Assembly: GCF_037198315.1 (NCBI RefSeq)
Contig: NZ_CP144913.1
Location: forward strand, 1,798,001 to 1,862,000
Source: Janibacter sp. A1S7
GTDB taxonomy: Bacteria; Actinomycetota; Actinomycetes; Actinomycetales; Dermatophilaceae
Length of the DNA: 64,000 bases
Direction of reading: 5' to 3'
Position numbers and translations under genes: made by a program. Below are positions 11,876 to 22,600 of the stretch, piece after piece; positions within the stretch are counted from its first letter, which is position 1; each line of letters begins with the position of its first letter. The notes under the pieces were generated by a model, which saw only the letters and a list, made by a program, of their open reading frames with translations, did not search any database and was not told the DNA's origin.

Positions 11876-12756
11876 CGACACCACGGTTCGTCCCCGCTCC
11901 CCTGCTCGTCCTGGGGGCCATCGTCTCCGTCCAGTTCGGCGGAGCGCTCGCCGCCACCCTCGTGCCGCAGATCGGCGCGGCCGGTTCCGTGCTGCTGCGA
12001 CTCGGCTTCGCCACCACCGTGCTGCTCGTGGTCGCCCGTCCGCGGTGGCGCGGGCACAGCCGCCGCGCGTGGCTGACCGTCACGGCGTTCGGCGTGGCCA
12101 TGGGGCTGATGAACTTCGCCTTCTACGGCTCACTGGCGCACCTGCCCATCGGCGTGGCCGTCACCATCGAGTTCACCGGCCCGCTGACGCTGGCCGCGGT
12201 GCTGTCCCGTCGCCCCAGGGACCTCTTCGCCGTGGCAGCAGCCGCCGTCGGCGTGCTGCTCATCTCCCGCGCGCTCAGCGTGCCGATGGCACAGCTCGAG
12301 GGCACCGGTATCGTCCTGGCGCTCCTCGCGGGTGTCTGCTGGGCCGGCTACATCATCTTCTCGGGTCGGACGGGCGCCGAGTTCCCTGCGCTCGAGGGGC
12401 TGGCGTTGGCCATGGTCGTGGCCACGCTCGTCATCCTCCCCTTCGGTCTCTGGGACGTCACCGTGCACGGGACGAGCGCCTGGAGCGGTGCGGTCGTCCT
12501 CACCGGCCTCGGTGTCGCCGTGCTGTCCTCGGTCCTGCCGTACTCGCTGGAGCTGCTCGCCCTCCGGCGGCTGCCGGCGAAGGTCTTCGGCATCCTGCTC
12601 AGCCTCGAGCCCGCCGTCGCCGCCCTCGCCGGTCTGGTCGTGCTCGGACAACGGCTGGACCCGGTCCAGCTCGGCGGGATGGTCCTCGTCGTCCTGGCCA
12701 GCACGATGGTCCTCGGCCTGGGCGCCCGCCGCGAGCCGGAGCCCTCCGGCATCTGA
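11872..12756 (+). CDS. EamA/RhtA-family drug-metabolite exporter
   Basis: An integral membrane protein of 294 residues with about ten hydrophobic segments in two EamA repeats, the layout of the drug/metabolite transporter superfamily. The RhtA-like branch exports amino acids such as homoserine and threonine, but no substrate can be assigned. The GTG at 11872 overlaps the MBL stop as GTGA, which is why I choose it; the GTG at 11854 is a longer alternative. It ends the GH15-MBL-EamA operon and converges on terC with 18 bases between and no visible terminator. Confidence 0.87.
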   Translation: MTTPRFVPAPLLVLGAIVSVQFGGALAATLVPQIGAAGSVLLRLGFATTVLLVVARPRWRGHSRRAWLTVTAFGVAMGLMNFAFYGSLAHLPIGVAVTIEFTGPLTLAAVLSRRPRDLFAVAAAAVGVLLISRALSVPMAQLEGTGIVLALLAGVCWAGYIIFSGRTGAEFPALEGLALAMVVATLVILPFGLWDVTVHGTSAWSGAVVLTGLGVAVLSSVLPYSLELLALRRLPAKVFGILLSLEPAVAALAGLVVLGQRLDPVQLGGMVLVVLASTMVLGLGARREPEPSGI

Positions 12757-12774
12757 GGGTCGGGGCGAGGGAGG

Positions 12775-13806
12775 TCAGCTGCCGGAGCCGGCCCGGGCCT
12801 CGTCCTTCTTCGTCTTCCACAGGCTGGCGATCGTCGTGACGCCGAGGATGACCACGATGGCACCCATGGAGACGCCGATCGGGATCTCCGGGACGGACAG
12901 CGGCTCACCACCGTTGATGAAGGGCACCTCGTTCTCGTGGAGAGCGTGCAGGATCAGCTTGACGCCGATGAAGGCGAGCAGGACCGACAGGCCGATCGTG
13001 AGGTACACCAGCTTCTTCAGCAGACCACCGATGAGGAAGTACAGCTGGCGCAGCCCCATCAGGGCGAAGAGGTTGGCCGTCAGGACGATGTACGGCTCCT
13101 TGGTGAGCCCGTAGATCGCCGGGATGGAATCGAGCGCGAAGAGCAGATCGGTCATCCCCAGGGCGAACACGGCGATGAACATCGGCGTGACGACCAGCGT
13201 GGCGTTCTTCTTCGTGAACAGTTTCGAGGACCACTCGGTCGTGCTGGGCAGGGTCTTCTGCATCCAGTCGACGACGCGGTTCTGCTCGTACTCCTCCTCG
13301 GCCTCGCCCTCGGTGGCGAGCTTGACCGCGGTGTAGAGGAGGAAGACACCGAAGATGTAGAAGACCCAGGAGAACTGGTTGATCGCGGCGGCACCGAGAA
13401 AGATGAAGATCGTGCGCAGGACGATCGCGATGATGATGCCCCACAGGAGCGCGGTCTGCTGGTACTTCTGCGGCACCCCGAACTTGGCCATGATCAGCAG
13501 GAAGATGAACAGGTTGTCGATCGAGAGCGAGTACTCGGTCAACCACCCCGCGAAGAACTCGGTTCCTCGCTCGGGCCCGGCCATGATCCACATGCCGATG
13601 CCGAAGAGGACGGCCGCGGTGATGTAGATCCCCAGGACGACGGAGACCTCGCGGGTGGAGGGCACGTGTGGGTTGCGGGCCACCCAGATGACGTCGAAGA
13701 TCAGCACGAGGGCAGCCACCCCGAGCGTGAGCAGCCAGGCCCACGTGGGCACGACCATCGTGCCGCCACTGATGATCGTCGGCTGGAGAGCGGAGAACGT
13801 TGACAA
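12775..13806 (-). CDS. TerC/Alx-family membrane protein, likely Mn2+ exporter
   Basis: A 343-residue membrane protein with about nine hydrophobic helices. It carries the TerC-family acidic motifs within membranes, SLSIDNLFIF near residue 95 and LFALDSIPAI near 225. TerC family members such as E. coli Alx and Bacillus MeeF/MeeY move manganese out of the cytosol; older annotations call them tellurium-resistance proteins. The strongest evidence for a manganese role here is the yybP-ykoY riboswitch directly upstream. Translation most likely starts at the TTG at 13806, with GGAAGG six bases upstream inside the switch hairpin. The tail after the last helix is lysine- and alanine-rich. Confidence 0.93.
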   Translation of the reverse strand: MSTFSALQPTIISGGTMVVPTWAWLLTLGVAALVLIFDVIWVARNPHVPSTREVSVVLGIYITAAVLFGIGMWIMAGPERGTEFFAGWLTEYSLSIDNLFIFLLIMAKFGVPQKYQQTALLWGIIIAIVLRTIFIFLGAAAINQFSWVFYIFGVFLLYTAVKLATEGEAEEEYEQNRVVDWMQKTLPSTTEWSSKLFTKKNATLVVTPMFIAVFALGMTDLLFALDSIPAIYGLTKEPYIVLTANLFALMGLRQLYFLIGGLLKKLVYLTIGLSVLLAFIGVKLILHALHENEVPFINGGEPLSVPEIPIGVSMGAIVVILGVTTIASLWKTKKDEARAGSGS

Positions 13807-13837
13807 TGGTTACCTTCCGGACAGAGACATCACGTCC

Positions 13838-13925
13838 GGAGGTCTCTCCCGCCCGTGGGCCGCTGCCCCGGGACGGTGAGGACCGACCGTGATGACGAGG
13901 CTGACGCTCGGGGATACTCCCCTCC
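13838..13925 (-). ncRNA. yybP-ykoY (Mn2+) riboswitch in the terC leader
   Basis: On the minus strand the leader reads GGAGG-GGAGTA-TCCC at its 5' side and GGGA-GAGA-CCTCC at its 3' side. This is the P1 stem, the GGAGUA L1 loop and the AGACC-type closing side of the yybP-ykoY aptamer (compare AAAGGGGAGUAGC and GCAAGACCUUU in the Lactococcus example). Just downstream, CCTCCGGAC can pair with GTCCGG-A-AGG, which contains the terC ribosome site. The CCTCC half of P1 therefore either closes the aptamer or hides the ribosome site, so Mn2+ binding should turn translation on. The family is established as a Mn2+ sensor; the switch mechanism here is inferred from pairing. Confidence 0.85.
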
Positions 13926-13975
13926 GACTCGACCATGTTGGCACATCGGGGGCGTTCAGGCGCATCCGACGGTGA

Positions 13976-16063
<2,088 letters not shown>

Positions 16064-16070
16064 GGTCCTC

Positions 16071-16076
16071 ACGGTA
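16071..16076 (-). promoter_or_regulatory. -10 element for leaderless uvrB
   Basis: On the minus strand TACCGT is followed by 7 bases (GAGGACC) and the ATG. The transcription start would lie on or beside the start codon. Confidence 0.6.
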
Positions 16077-16142
16077 TGTCAGGGGTGTGACAGGGCGGTC
16101 ACCCAAGAGCAACACCGACCGGAGCGCCCGGATTCCCGCCCG

Positions 16143-16463
16143 TCACACCCCGCCGGAGCGGACCGTGCGCCAGTGCCGACCGGGCCCTCGTCGCAGCGTC
16201 CACCGACCGAGATGGGCGATCGCGCCCAGGTCGCGGGCCATGACCCGCACTGCGTCCTCGGCGAGGTCGTCCTCGTGGACGTCGCGGCTCGCAGTGACGA
16301 GGAAACGCAGGTGCAGCTGCGGTTGACCCCGCACGACCTCCACCGACCGGTCCTCGACCAGGTGCGTGCGCGACAGCAGCTCATCGGCCCGCGGCAGGAC
16401 GGTCGGTGGGTCCACCCCGGCGCGCACGCCGAGCACGTCGAGGGCGAGCCGATAGGACGGCAT
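16143..16463 (-). CDS. Small protein of unknown function, coupled to coaE-grpB
   Basis: A 106-residue soluble protein that I do not recognise. Its ATG overlaps the stop of the coaE-grpB fusion by one base (TGATG), so it is very likely translated by coupling. The sequence is rich in Arg, Asp, Leu and Val, has no membrane segment, signal or cysteine motif, and ends in a basic tail (TLRRGPGRHWRTVR). Codon use matches its neighbours. Its position after a dephospho-CoA kinase is the only clue to function. Confidence 0.7.
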   Translation of the reverse strand: MPSYRLALDVLGVRAGVDPPTVLPRADELLSRTHLVEDRSVEVVRGQPQLHLRFLVTASRDVHEDDLAEDAVRVMARDLGAIAHLGRWTLRRGPGRHWRTVRSGGV

Positions 16464-17662
16464 CAGGAGTCCTCGTGCAGTGGCGTCCACCCGGCCCGAC
16501 GCGCCCACGCCCGCGCCCCCTGGTGCACGGAGTCGAACCACGGCTCCTTGGCCGCGGCGTACTCCTCCCGCGGGAGTCCGAGCGCTGCGAGGCGCTCCTT
16601 CTCGGCACGGTAGACCGCCCGGGCGTCGGGCTCCGCACGCAGCCAGTCGCGGAAGAGCAGCGCCCAGCGCCACCCCGGGGAGCCGACCTCCCGCACGTGC
16701 AGGTGGATCGGGACTGCCGGGTCGCACCCCCGGTGGTACCGCTTCGGCCAGTGCCCCCCGCCCTTCGGGTTGTCCCGGGTGATGTCCGCCCGGCGAGGCC
16801 ACCCCCCTTCGCGCATCGCGCTGGTGAAGTCCGCCGAGTCCGCGACCTCCAGCGACGCGACGCCGACCTGCAGATCGATGATCGGCTTGGCATACATCGG
16901 CACCGACGTGGAGCCGATGTGGTCGACGGTGAGGGCGAGGTCACCGAGGCGGTGCCGCAGTCGGGCGATCTCGCGCGCGGCCATGTCCGGCCAGGCGGGA
17001 TCGGGTTCGGTGAGGACGAGCTCCTCGGGAGCGGTCACCGGACGCATCGCGGCGAGGTTGTCGGCGAAGGGGGTCAGCCGCTCCCGCCAGAGCCGGTCCA
17101 CCGCAGTCAGGAGGGCCCCAGGGGTGCCGTTGTTGTCCAGCAGGACGTCGGCGACCGACCGCCGTTGCTCGTCGCCGGCCTGCGCCGCCACCCGTGATCG
17201 GGCCTCGTCCTCCGGCGTCCCGCGAAACTCCACGAGGCGCCGCACGCGCTCCTCTTCGGCGGTGTCCACGACGACCACCAGGTGGTACCCACCGGCCATC
17301 TGCTTCTCGACGAGCAAGGGCATGTCGTGCACCGCGACCCGGGCGCCCCCGGCCGCCGCCGCGTCGAGCCTTCGGGCAGTCCGCTCCCAGATCGCCGGAT
17401 GGGTGATCTCCTCCAAGGCGGTCAGCGCGTGCGGATCACCGAAGACCAGCCGACCCAGTGCCGGACGATCCAGGGCTCCCTCGGCGTCGAAGACCCCGTC
17501 CCCGAACTGCGCCCGGATCAGCGCCAGTGCCGGCTCCCCCGGCTCGACCACCTCCCGGGCCATGAGGTCGGCATCCACGACGACCGCGCCGAGCTCGGCC
17601 AGGCGCCGTGAGACGGTCGACTTGCCGGAACCGATCCCACCGGTGAGGCCCACGCGCAGCAT
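16463..17662 (-). CDS. coaE: Dephospho-CoA kinase fused to a GrpB-like nucleotidyltransferase domain
   Basis: The N-terminal ~200 residues are dephospho-CoA kinase, the last step of coenzyme A synthesis: Walker A GLTGGIGSGKST at residues ~5-16, DADLMAREV near 35, and a late VLLDNNGT motif. The C-terminal ~190 residues are a GrpB/UPF0157 domain, recognised by VDHIGSTSVPMYAKPIIDL, a nucleotidyltransferase-like fold of uncertain activity. This fusion is common in actinobacteria, so it is not an assembly error. Total length is 399 residues. The ATG at 17662 lies 7 bases after a TAGGAT -10 element, predicting a leaderless message. Confidence 0.95.
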   Translation of the reverse strand: MLRVGLTGGIGSGKSTVSRRLAELGAVVVDADLMAREVVEPGEPALALIRAQFGDGVFDAEGALDRPALGRLVFGDPHALTALEEITHPAIWERTARRLDAAAAGGARVAVHDMPLLVEKQMAGGYHLVVVVDTAEEERVRRLVEFRGTPEDEARSRVAAQAGDEQRRSVADVLLDNNGTPGALLTAVDRLWRERLTPFADNLAAMRPVTAPEELVLTEPDPAWPDMAAREIARLRHRLGDLALTVDHIGSTSVPMYAKPIIDLQVGVASLEVADSADFTSAMREGGWPRRADITRDNPKGGGHWPKRYHRGCDPAVPIHLHVREVGSPGWRWALLFRDWLRAEPDARAVYRAEKERLAALGLPREEYAAAKEPWFDSVHQGARAWARRAGWTPLHEDS

Positions 17663-17669
17663 GTCGGTT

Positions 17670-17675
17670 ATCCTA
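17670..17675 (-). promoter_or_regulatory. -10 element for leaderless coaE
   Basis: TAGGAT on the minus strand, then 7 bases (AACCGAC), then ATG. The same bases on the plus strand give TATCCT, a possible -10 for the divergent transporter gene at 17708. Confidence 0.65.
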
Positions 17676-17707
17676 GCCGCGCTCCGTCCGACACAGGGTG
17701 CCCTGTC

Positions 17708-19030
17708 GTGGGTAGCGTCGTCGTCGTGGACTCGCAGACACTCGTCAACCTCCTGCTCGTCATGGTCTTCGTCCTCGTCGGGGGTGTCTTCGCAGCCACC
17801 GAGATGGCCATCGTGACCCTTCGTGAGGGGCAGGTCCGGGCGCTCGAGGACAGTGGTGAGCGCGGACGACGACTGGCAGGTCTGGTGCGCAACCCGAACC
17901 AGTTCCTCTCGGCGGTGCAGATCGGCGTGACCGTGGCCGGCTTCTTCTCCTCGGCCTACGGAGGCTCGACGATCGCCCCGGACCTCGTGCCCGGTCTGGT
18001 CGCCGTCGGCGTCCCCGAGGCCGCGGCCGGCACCCTCGCGCTCGTCGCGATGACCCTGCTCATCGCCTACCTGTCCCTCGTCTTCGGCGAACTGGCGCCC
18101 AAACGCCTGGCGATGCAGCACAACCTCGCCTTCACCCGGGTCCTGGGGACCCCCCTTCGGCTGTTCGCCACCATGGTCCGCCCGGTCATCTGGTTGCTCT
18201 CGGTCTCCACGAACGCCGTCGTCCGGCTGGTGGGAGGCAACCCCTCGGCCTCGGAGGACGAGATGAGTCCGGAGGAGATCCGTGACCTCATCGAGGGACA
18301 CCAGGGATTGCGCCCCTACCCCGGGCGCATCCTCACGGACGTCTTCCGGGCGGGCGAGCGTTCGCTGACCCGCGTGATGCGCCCGCGCACGGACGTGCAC
18401 TTCCTCGATGCGGACCTGACGCTCGACGAGGCCAGGAGCACGGTGCGCGACCTCCCCCACTCACGCTTCCCCGTCATCGGCAAGGACGTCGACGACGTGG
18501 TCGGGTTCGTCCACATCCGCGACCTGCTGCTGCCTCCCTCGCCGCAGGAGAGCACCACCCGCGTCCGGGAGCTCGCCCGCACCATCCTCGCGCTGCCCGA
18601 CAGCCTCGAGGTCCTCCCCGCGCTGTCCCACCTGCGATCGGAGAAGCAGCCACTGGCCATCGTCGTCGACGAGTACGGGGGAACGAGTGGGTTGGTCACC
18701 ACCGAGGACCTCGTCGAGGAGTTCGTCGGCGAGATCTACGACGAGCACGACATCGGCTCCGACCCGGAGGACGCCACCCGCCGCCGCGGGGAGAGCCTCG
18801 TCGTGGACGGGTCGCTCAACGTCGAGGAGCTGTCCGACCTGATCGGTACCGACGTCTCCGACGAGGACGTGGACACGGCCGGCGGCCTGGTCATGTCACG
18901 ACTCGGCCGCCTGGCCAGGGCCGGTGACGTCGTGGAGGTGGCCGGGCAGCGCCTCGAGGTCCTGTCCGTCGACGGTCATCGCGTTGCGCGTCTGCGGGTC
19001 ACCGCCGTCGACCGACCACCCCACCCATGA
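17708..19030 (+). CDS. CNNM/CorC-type transporter (hemolysin family protein)
   Basis: A 440-residue membrane protein. An N-terminal DUF21 domain with about four hydrophobic segments (residues ~10-170, with SLVFGELAPKRLAMQ as its hallmark) is followed by two CBS domains (~210-330, ending in VVDEYGGTSGLVTTEDLVEE) and a CorC_HlyC domain (~350-435). Family members export Mg2+ or Co2+, or guard against Mg2+ loss; the hemolysin name is historical. The start is GTG 17708 or GTG 17726; neither has a strong ribosome site. It is divergent from coaE. Confidence 0.9.
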   Translation: MGSVVVVDSQTLVNLLLVMVFVLVGGVFAATEMAIVTLREGQVRALEDSGERGRRLAGLVRNPNQFLSAVQIGVTVAGFFSSAYGGSTIAPDLVPGLVAVGVPEAAAGTLALVAMTLLIAYLSLVFGELAPKRLAMQHNLAFTRVLGTPLRLFATMVRPVIWLLSVSTNAVVRLVGGNPSASEDEMSPEEIRDLIEGHQGLRPYPGRILTDVFRAGERSLTRVMRPRTDVHFLDADLTLDEARSTVRDLPHSRFPVIGKDVDDVVGFVHIRDLLLPPSPQESTTRVRELARTILALPDSLEVLPALSHLRSEKQPLAIVVDEYGGTSGLVTTEDLVEEFVGEIYDEHDIGSDPEDATRRRGESLVVDGSLNVEELSDLIGTDVSDEDVDTAGGLVMSRLGRLARAGDVVEVAGQRLEVLSVDGHRVARLRVTAVDRPPHP

Positions 19031-19052
19031 CGAAGCGACCACCCCATCCATG

Positions 19053-19093
19053 ACGACGGGGGCGTCGCACCAGTGGTGCGACGCCCCCGTCGT
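19053..19093. terminator. Bidirectional terminator between the CNNM transporter and rpsA
   Basis: A perfect 20 bp inverted repeat with a one-base centre (arms 19053-19072 and 19074-19093) sits between two converging genes. In practice the loop will be about 5 bases. It can end transcription from both sides and is symmetrical, so no strand is given. Confidence 0.85.
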
Positions 19094-19108
19094 GGGGTGC
19101 TGCTCGAG

Positions 19109-20614
19109 TCAGTTGCCCGTGAGCTTCTCGCGAAGCGCGGCCAGCGCCTCGTCCGAGGCCAGCGTGCCCTCGTTGGTCGACGCGGCGGCGGGAGCCGCCG
19201 GACCGGTGCTGCTCGGGGCGGGAGTGCTGCTGTCGGAGCTGTACGAGGTGCTCGCGACCTCGTCGCCTCCCTCGGCCGCAGCGGCGTCGTCGGCCGCGGC
19301 CTTCTCCATCTGGGCGCGGTGCGCTTCCCAGCGGGCGTGTGCGTCGGCGTACTGCTTCTCCCACGCCTCACGCTGCGCCTCGTAGCCCTCGAGCCACTCG
19401 TTGGTCTCGGAGTCGAAGCCCTCGGGGTACTTGTAGTTCCCCTGCTCGTCGTACTCAGCGGCCATGCCGTAGAGGGTCGGGTCGAACTCGGTGAGGTTGG
19501 CGCCGTCCTCGTTGGCCTGCTTGAGGCTCAGCGAGATGCGGCGACGCTCGAGGTCGATGTCGATGACCTTGACGAAGATCTCCTGACCGACGTTGACGAC
19601 CTGCTCGGGCAGCTCCACGTGGCGCTCGGCCAGCTCGGAGATGTGCACCAGGCCCTCGATGCCGTCCTCGACGCGCACGAACGCACCGAAGGGGACGAGC
19701 TTGGTGACCTTGCCCGGGACGACCTGACCGATCGCGTGGGTCCGGGCGAAGTGCTGCCACGGGTCCTCCTGCGTCGCCTTGAGCGACAGGGAGACGCGCT
19801 CGCGGTCCATGTCGACGTCCAGGACCTCGACCGTGACCTCGTCGCCGACCTCGACGACCTCGGACGGGTGGTCGATGTGCTTCCAGGACAGCTCGGAGAC
19901 GTGGACGAGACCGTCGACGCCACCCAGGTCCACGAAGGCACCGAAGTTGACGATCGACGAGACGACCCCGGTGCGGACCTGACCCTTCTGCAGCTCCTTG
20001 AGGAAGGTGGTGCGGACCTCGGACTGCGTCTGCTCGAGCCACGCGCGCCGTGAGAGCACGACGTTGTTGCGGTTCTTGTCGAGCTCGATGATCTTGGCCT
20101 CGATCTCCTTGCCGACGTACGGCTGGAGGTCGCGGACGCGGCGCATCTCCACCAGGGAGGCAGGAAGGAAGCCACGCAGGCCGATGTCGAGGATGAGACC
20201 ACCCTTGACGACCTCGATGACGGTGCCGGTGACGACCCCGTCCTCTTCCTTGATCTTCTCGATGGTGCCCCAGGCACGCTCGTACTGAGCGCGCTTCTTG
20301 GACAGGATCAGGCGACCTTCCTTGTCCTCCTTCTGGAGGACGAGGGCCTCGACCTCGTCGCCGACGGCGACGATCTCGGCGGGGTCGACATCGTGCTTGA
20401 TGGACAGCTCGCGCGAGGGGATGACGCCCTCGGTCTTGTAGCCGATGTCGAGGAGCACCTCGTCGCGATCGACCTTGACGATGTGGCCCTCGACGATGTC
20501 GCCATCGTTGAAGTCCTTGATCGTGGCGTCGATGGCGGCGAGAAGATCTTCCTCAGAGCCGATGTCGTTGACGGCGATCTGAGGGGCGGTCGTGTCGACC
20601 GTGCTGGCAGTCAT
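19109..20614 (-). CDS. rpsA: 30S ribosomal protein S1
   Basis: The mRNA-binding protein of the small ribosomal subunit, 501 residues. Four S1/OB-fold repeats are visible, the last two marked by NFGAFVDLGGVDGLVHVSEL and VPFGAFVRVEDGIEGLVHIS. After the fourth repeat there is an acidic and Ala/Ser/Pro-rich tail of about 120 residues, as is usual in actinobacteria. The ATG at 20614 has GGAG ten bases upstream; an in-frame upstream extension to 20668 has no family support. It faces a strong terminator at its 3' end. Confidence 0.97.
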   Translation of the reverse strand: MTASTVDTTAPQIAVNDIGSEEDLLAAIDATIKDFNDGDIVEGHIVKVDRDEVLLDIGYKTEGVIPSRELSIKHDVDPAEIVAVGDEVEALVLQKEDKEGRLILSKKRAQYERAWGTIEKIKEEDGVVTGTVIEVVKGGLILDIGLRGFLPASLVEMRRVRDLQPYVGKEIEAKIIELDKNRNNVVLSRRAWLEQTQSEVRTTFLKELQKGQVRTGVVSSIVNFGAFVDLGGVDGLVHVSELSWKHIDHPSEVVEVGDEVTVEVLDVDMDRERVSLSLKATQEDPWQHFARTHAIGQVVPGKVTKLVPFGAFVRVEDGIEGLVHISELAERHVELPEQVVNVGQEIFVKVIDIDLERRRISLSLKQANEDGANLTEFDPTLYGMAAEYDEQGNYKYPEGFDSETNEWLEGYEAQREAWEKQYADAHARWEAHRAQMEKAAADDAAAAEGGDEVASTSYSSDSSTPAPSSTGPAAPAAASTNEGTLASDEALAALREKLTGN

Positions 20615-20722
20615 GTAGTAGGAACTCCGATTGTGGACAATTGATCGTACGGGCAGGTGGATACACAAAAGTGCTCTCTCATGCTAGTCGCCGCCGGGCA
20701 CGTGGGCAAAACCCGATCCGGG

Positions 20723-20728
20723 TACGGT
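20723..20728 (+). promoter_or_regulatory. -10 element for leaderless methyltransferase gene
   Basis: TACGGT followed by six bases (CCGCAC) and the ATG at 20735. Confidence 0.6.
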
Positions 20729-20734
20729 CCGCAC

Positions 20735-21589
20735 ATGGGTGACGCGTGGTCCGACGAGTCGAGTGATGGGTGGTCGGGCGGGATGAGTAGGGTCGCACGC
20801 CGCGACAGCGGGCACCGCGAGACGGTGGCAGCCAACCGCTCCTGGTGGGACCGTGAGGCCACGGGGTACCTCCACGAGCACGGCGACTTCCTCGGCGATG
20901 CCGAGCTGGTCTGGGGTCCCGAGGGGTGGACGGAGTCGCAGCTGCGCGTCCTCGGCCCACCGGAGGACCTCCGGGGCGCCGATGTCCTCGAGTTCGGCGG
21001 TGGCGCGGCGCAGGGTGGACGGTGGTGCGCCGCCCAGGGCGCCCGCGTCGTCTCCAGCGACCTGTCGGGCGGGATGCTGCGCACCGCACGCCAGGTCGAC
21101 GCGCGGTCTCCGGGGCCCGCGCCGGAGCTCCTCCAGGCGGACGCCACCCGGTTGGGGCTGGCCGACGCCAGCTTCGACATCGTCTTCTCCGCGTACGGGG
21201 CGACTCCCTTCGTCGCGGACAGTGCCGGGCTCATGGCCGAGCTGGCCCGTGTCCTACGGCCCGGGGGGACGCTCGCCTTCTCCACCTCGCACCCCATCCG
21301 CTGGGCCTTCCCCGACGTCCCGGGACCGACCGGGCTGACCGCCACGGCCTCCTACTTCGACGAGACCCCCTACGTCGAGGACGACGGGGGGCGGGCCAGC
21401 TATGTCGAGCACCACCGGACGATGGGTCACCGGATCGCCGAGATCATCGACGCCGGTCTGGTGCTGCGCGCGGTGATCGAACCGGAGTGGCCCGCCGACA
21501 ACACCGGGGTCTGGGGAGGATGGTCGCCCTTGCGCGGCCGGCACTTCCCCGGGACGGCGATCTTCGTCGCCACCCGTCCCGGCGGATGA
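20735..21589 (+). CDS. Class I SAM-dependent methyltransferase
   Basis: A 284-residue cytosolic methyltransferase. The SAM-binding motif I reads VLEFGGGAAQGG near residue 85, with SSDLSGGML as motif post-I and the ARVLRPGG loop typical of the Methyltransf_11/25 fold. A Trp-rich N-terminal part precedes it. The substrate is unknown. The ATG at 20735 follows a TACGGT -10 by six bases; the ATG at 20783 is an alternative. It stands alone, divergent from rpsA and convergent with the sugar epimerase. Confidence 0.88.
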   Translation: MGDAWSDESSDGWSGGMSRVARRDSGHRETVAANRSWWDREATGYLHEHGDFLGDAELVWGPEGWTESQLRVLGPPEDLRGADVLEFGGGAAQGGRWCAAQGARVVSSDLSGGMLRTARQVDARSPGPAPELLQADATRLGLADASFDIVFSAYGATPFVADSAGLMAELARVLRPGGTLAFSTSHPIRWAFPDVPGPTGLTATASYFDETPYVEDDGGRASYVEHHRTMGHRIAEIIDAGLVLRAVIEPEWPADNTGVWGGWSPLRGRHFPGTAIFVATRPGG

Positions 21590-21595
21590 GACCGG

Positions 21596-22591
21596 TCAGG
21601 TGCCGCCGAGGAGCGACGTGGTCCGCTGCGAGTCCAGCGGCAGGTGCGAGCGGTGCGCCATCTGCGACTCGGTCCGGAACCAGTCGATCGTGCGCCGCAG
21701 AGCCGTCTCGATGTCGACCTCCGGCCCCCAGCCGAGCAGGTGCCGGGCCAGGGTGGTGTCGGGCTGACGCACGGTCGGGTCGTCGACGGGACGCGGGATG
21801 TACTCGATGACCGAGGTGGACCCGGCCAACTCGATGATCCACGCCGCCAGGTCGTGCATGGAGATCTCGTGCGGGTTCCCGATGTTGACCGGCCCGGGGT
21901 GGTCGCTGTCGGCCAGTGCGAGGATCCCGGCAACGAGGTCGTCGACGAAGCAGATCGACCGGGTCTGCGACCCGTCACCGGCCACGGTCACCGGGTCACC
22001 GGCGAGCGACTGCCGGATGAAGTTGGGTATCGCCCGTCCGTCGTTGGGCCGCATCCTCGGACCGAAGGTGTTGAAGATCCGCACGATGCCGGTGTTGATC
22101 CCGTGCGTGTTGCGGTGGGCCAGGGTGACTGCCTCGCCGAAGCGCTTCGCCTCGTCGTAGACACCGCGAGGTCCCACCGGGTTGACGTGCCCCCAGTAGC
22201 TCTCCGGCTGCGGGTGCACCTGAGGATCGCCGTAGACCTCGGACGTCGAGGCGAGGACGAAGCGGGCCCCCTTGTCCCGAGCCAGGGAGAGGGCGTGCAT
22301 CGTCCCGATCGACCCGACCTCGAGGGTCTCGATCGGCAGCTGCAGGTAGTCCACCGGACTGGCGGGTGAGGCGAAGTGGAGGATCAGGTCGACGTCGCCC
22401 TCGACCCGGACGTCGCGGGTGACGTCGACCTGACGCAGCTCGAAGTGCGGGTCGCTCCGCAGGTGCGAGACGTTCTTCGGATCACCGGTGACGAAGTTGT
22501 CGAGGGCGATGACCTCATCACCACGTGCGAGCAGTCGCTCGCAGAGGTGCGAGCCGAGGAATCCGGCGCCACCGGTGACGACTGCGCGCAT
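21596..22591 (-). CDS. UDP-glucuronate decarboxylase-like SDR (UDP-xylose synthase type)
   Basis: An extended short-chain dehydrogenase of 331 residues. It has the NAD site GGAGFLGSH at the N-terminus, STSEVYGDP, and the catalytic Tyr-Lys in YDEAKRFGEA. The stretch around SYWGHVNPVGPRGVYDEAKR is the hallmark of UDP-xylose synthase, which turns UDP-glucuronate into UDP-xylose; a dTDP- or GDP-sugar relative cannot be excluded. The ATG at 22591 (or GTG 22594) lies 7-10 bases after the DUF3068 stop, so the two form an operon. It is the first of the surface-sugar genes. Confidence 0.88.
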   Translation of the reverse strand: MRAVVTGGAGFLGSHLCERLLARGDEVIALDNFVTGDPKNVSHLRSDPHFELRQVDVTRDVRVEGDVDLILHFASPASPVDYLQLPIETLEVGSIGTMHALSLARDKGARFVLASTSEVYGDPQVHPQPESYWGHVNPVGPRGVYDEAKRFGEAVTLAHRNTHGINTGIVRIFNTFGPRMRPNDGRAIPNFIRQSLAGDPVTVAGDGSQTRSICFVDDLVAGILALADSDHPGPVNIGNPHEISMHDLAAWIIELAGSTSVIEYIPRPVDDPTVRQPDTTLARHLLGWGPEVDIETALRRTIDWFRTESQMAHRSHLPLDSQRTTSLLGGT

Positions 22592-22600
22592 CACGTGTCC

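Noticed and set aside
16077..16142. SOS (LexA) box before uvrB, and likewise before uvrA
   Set aside because: No GAAC-N4-GTTC type palindrome is present in either upstream region.
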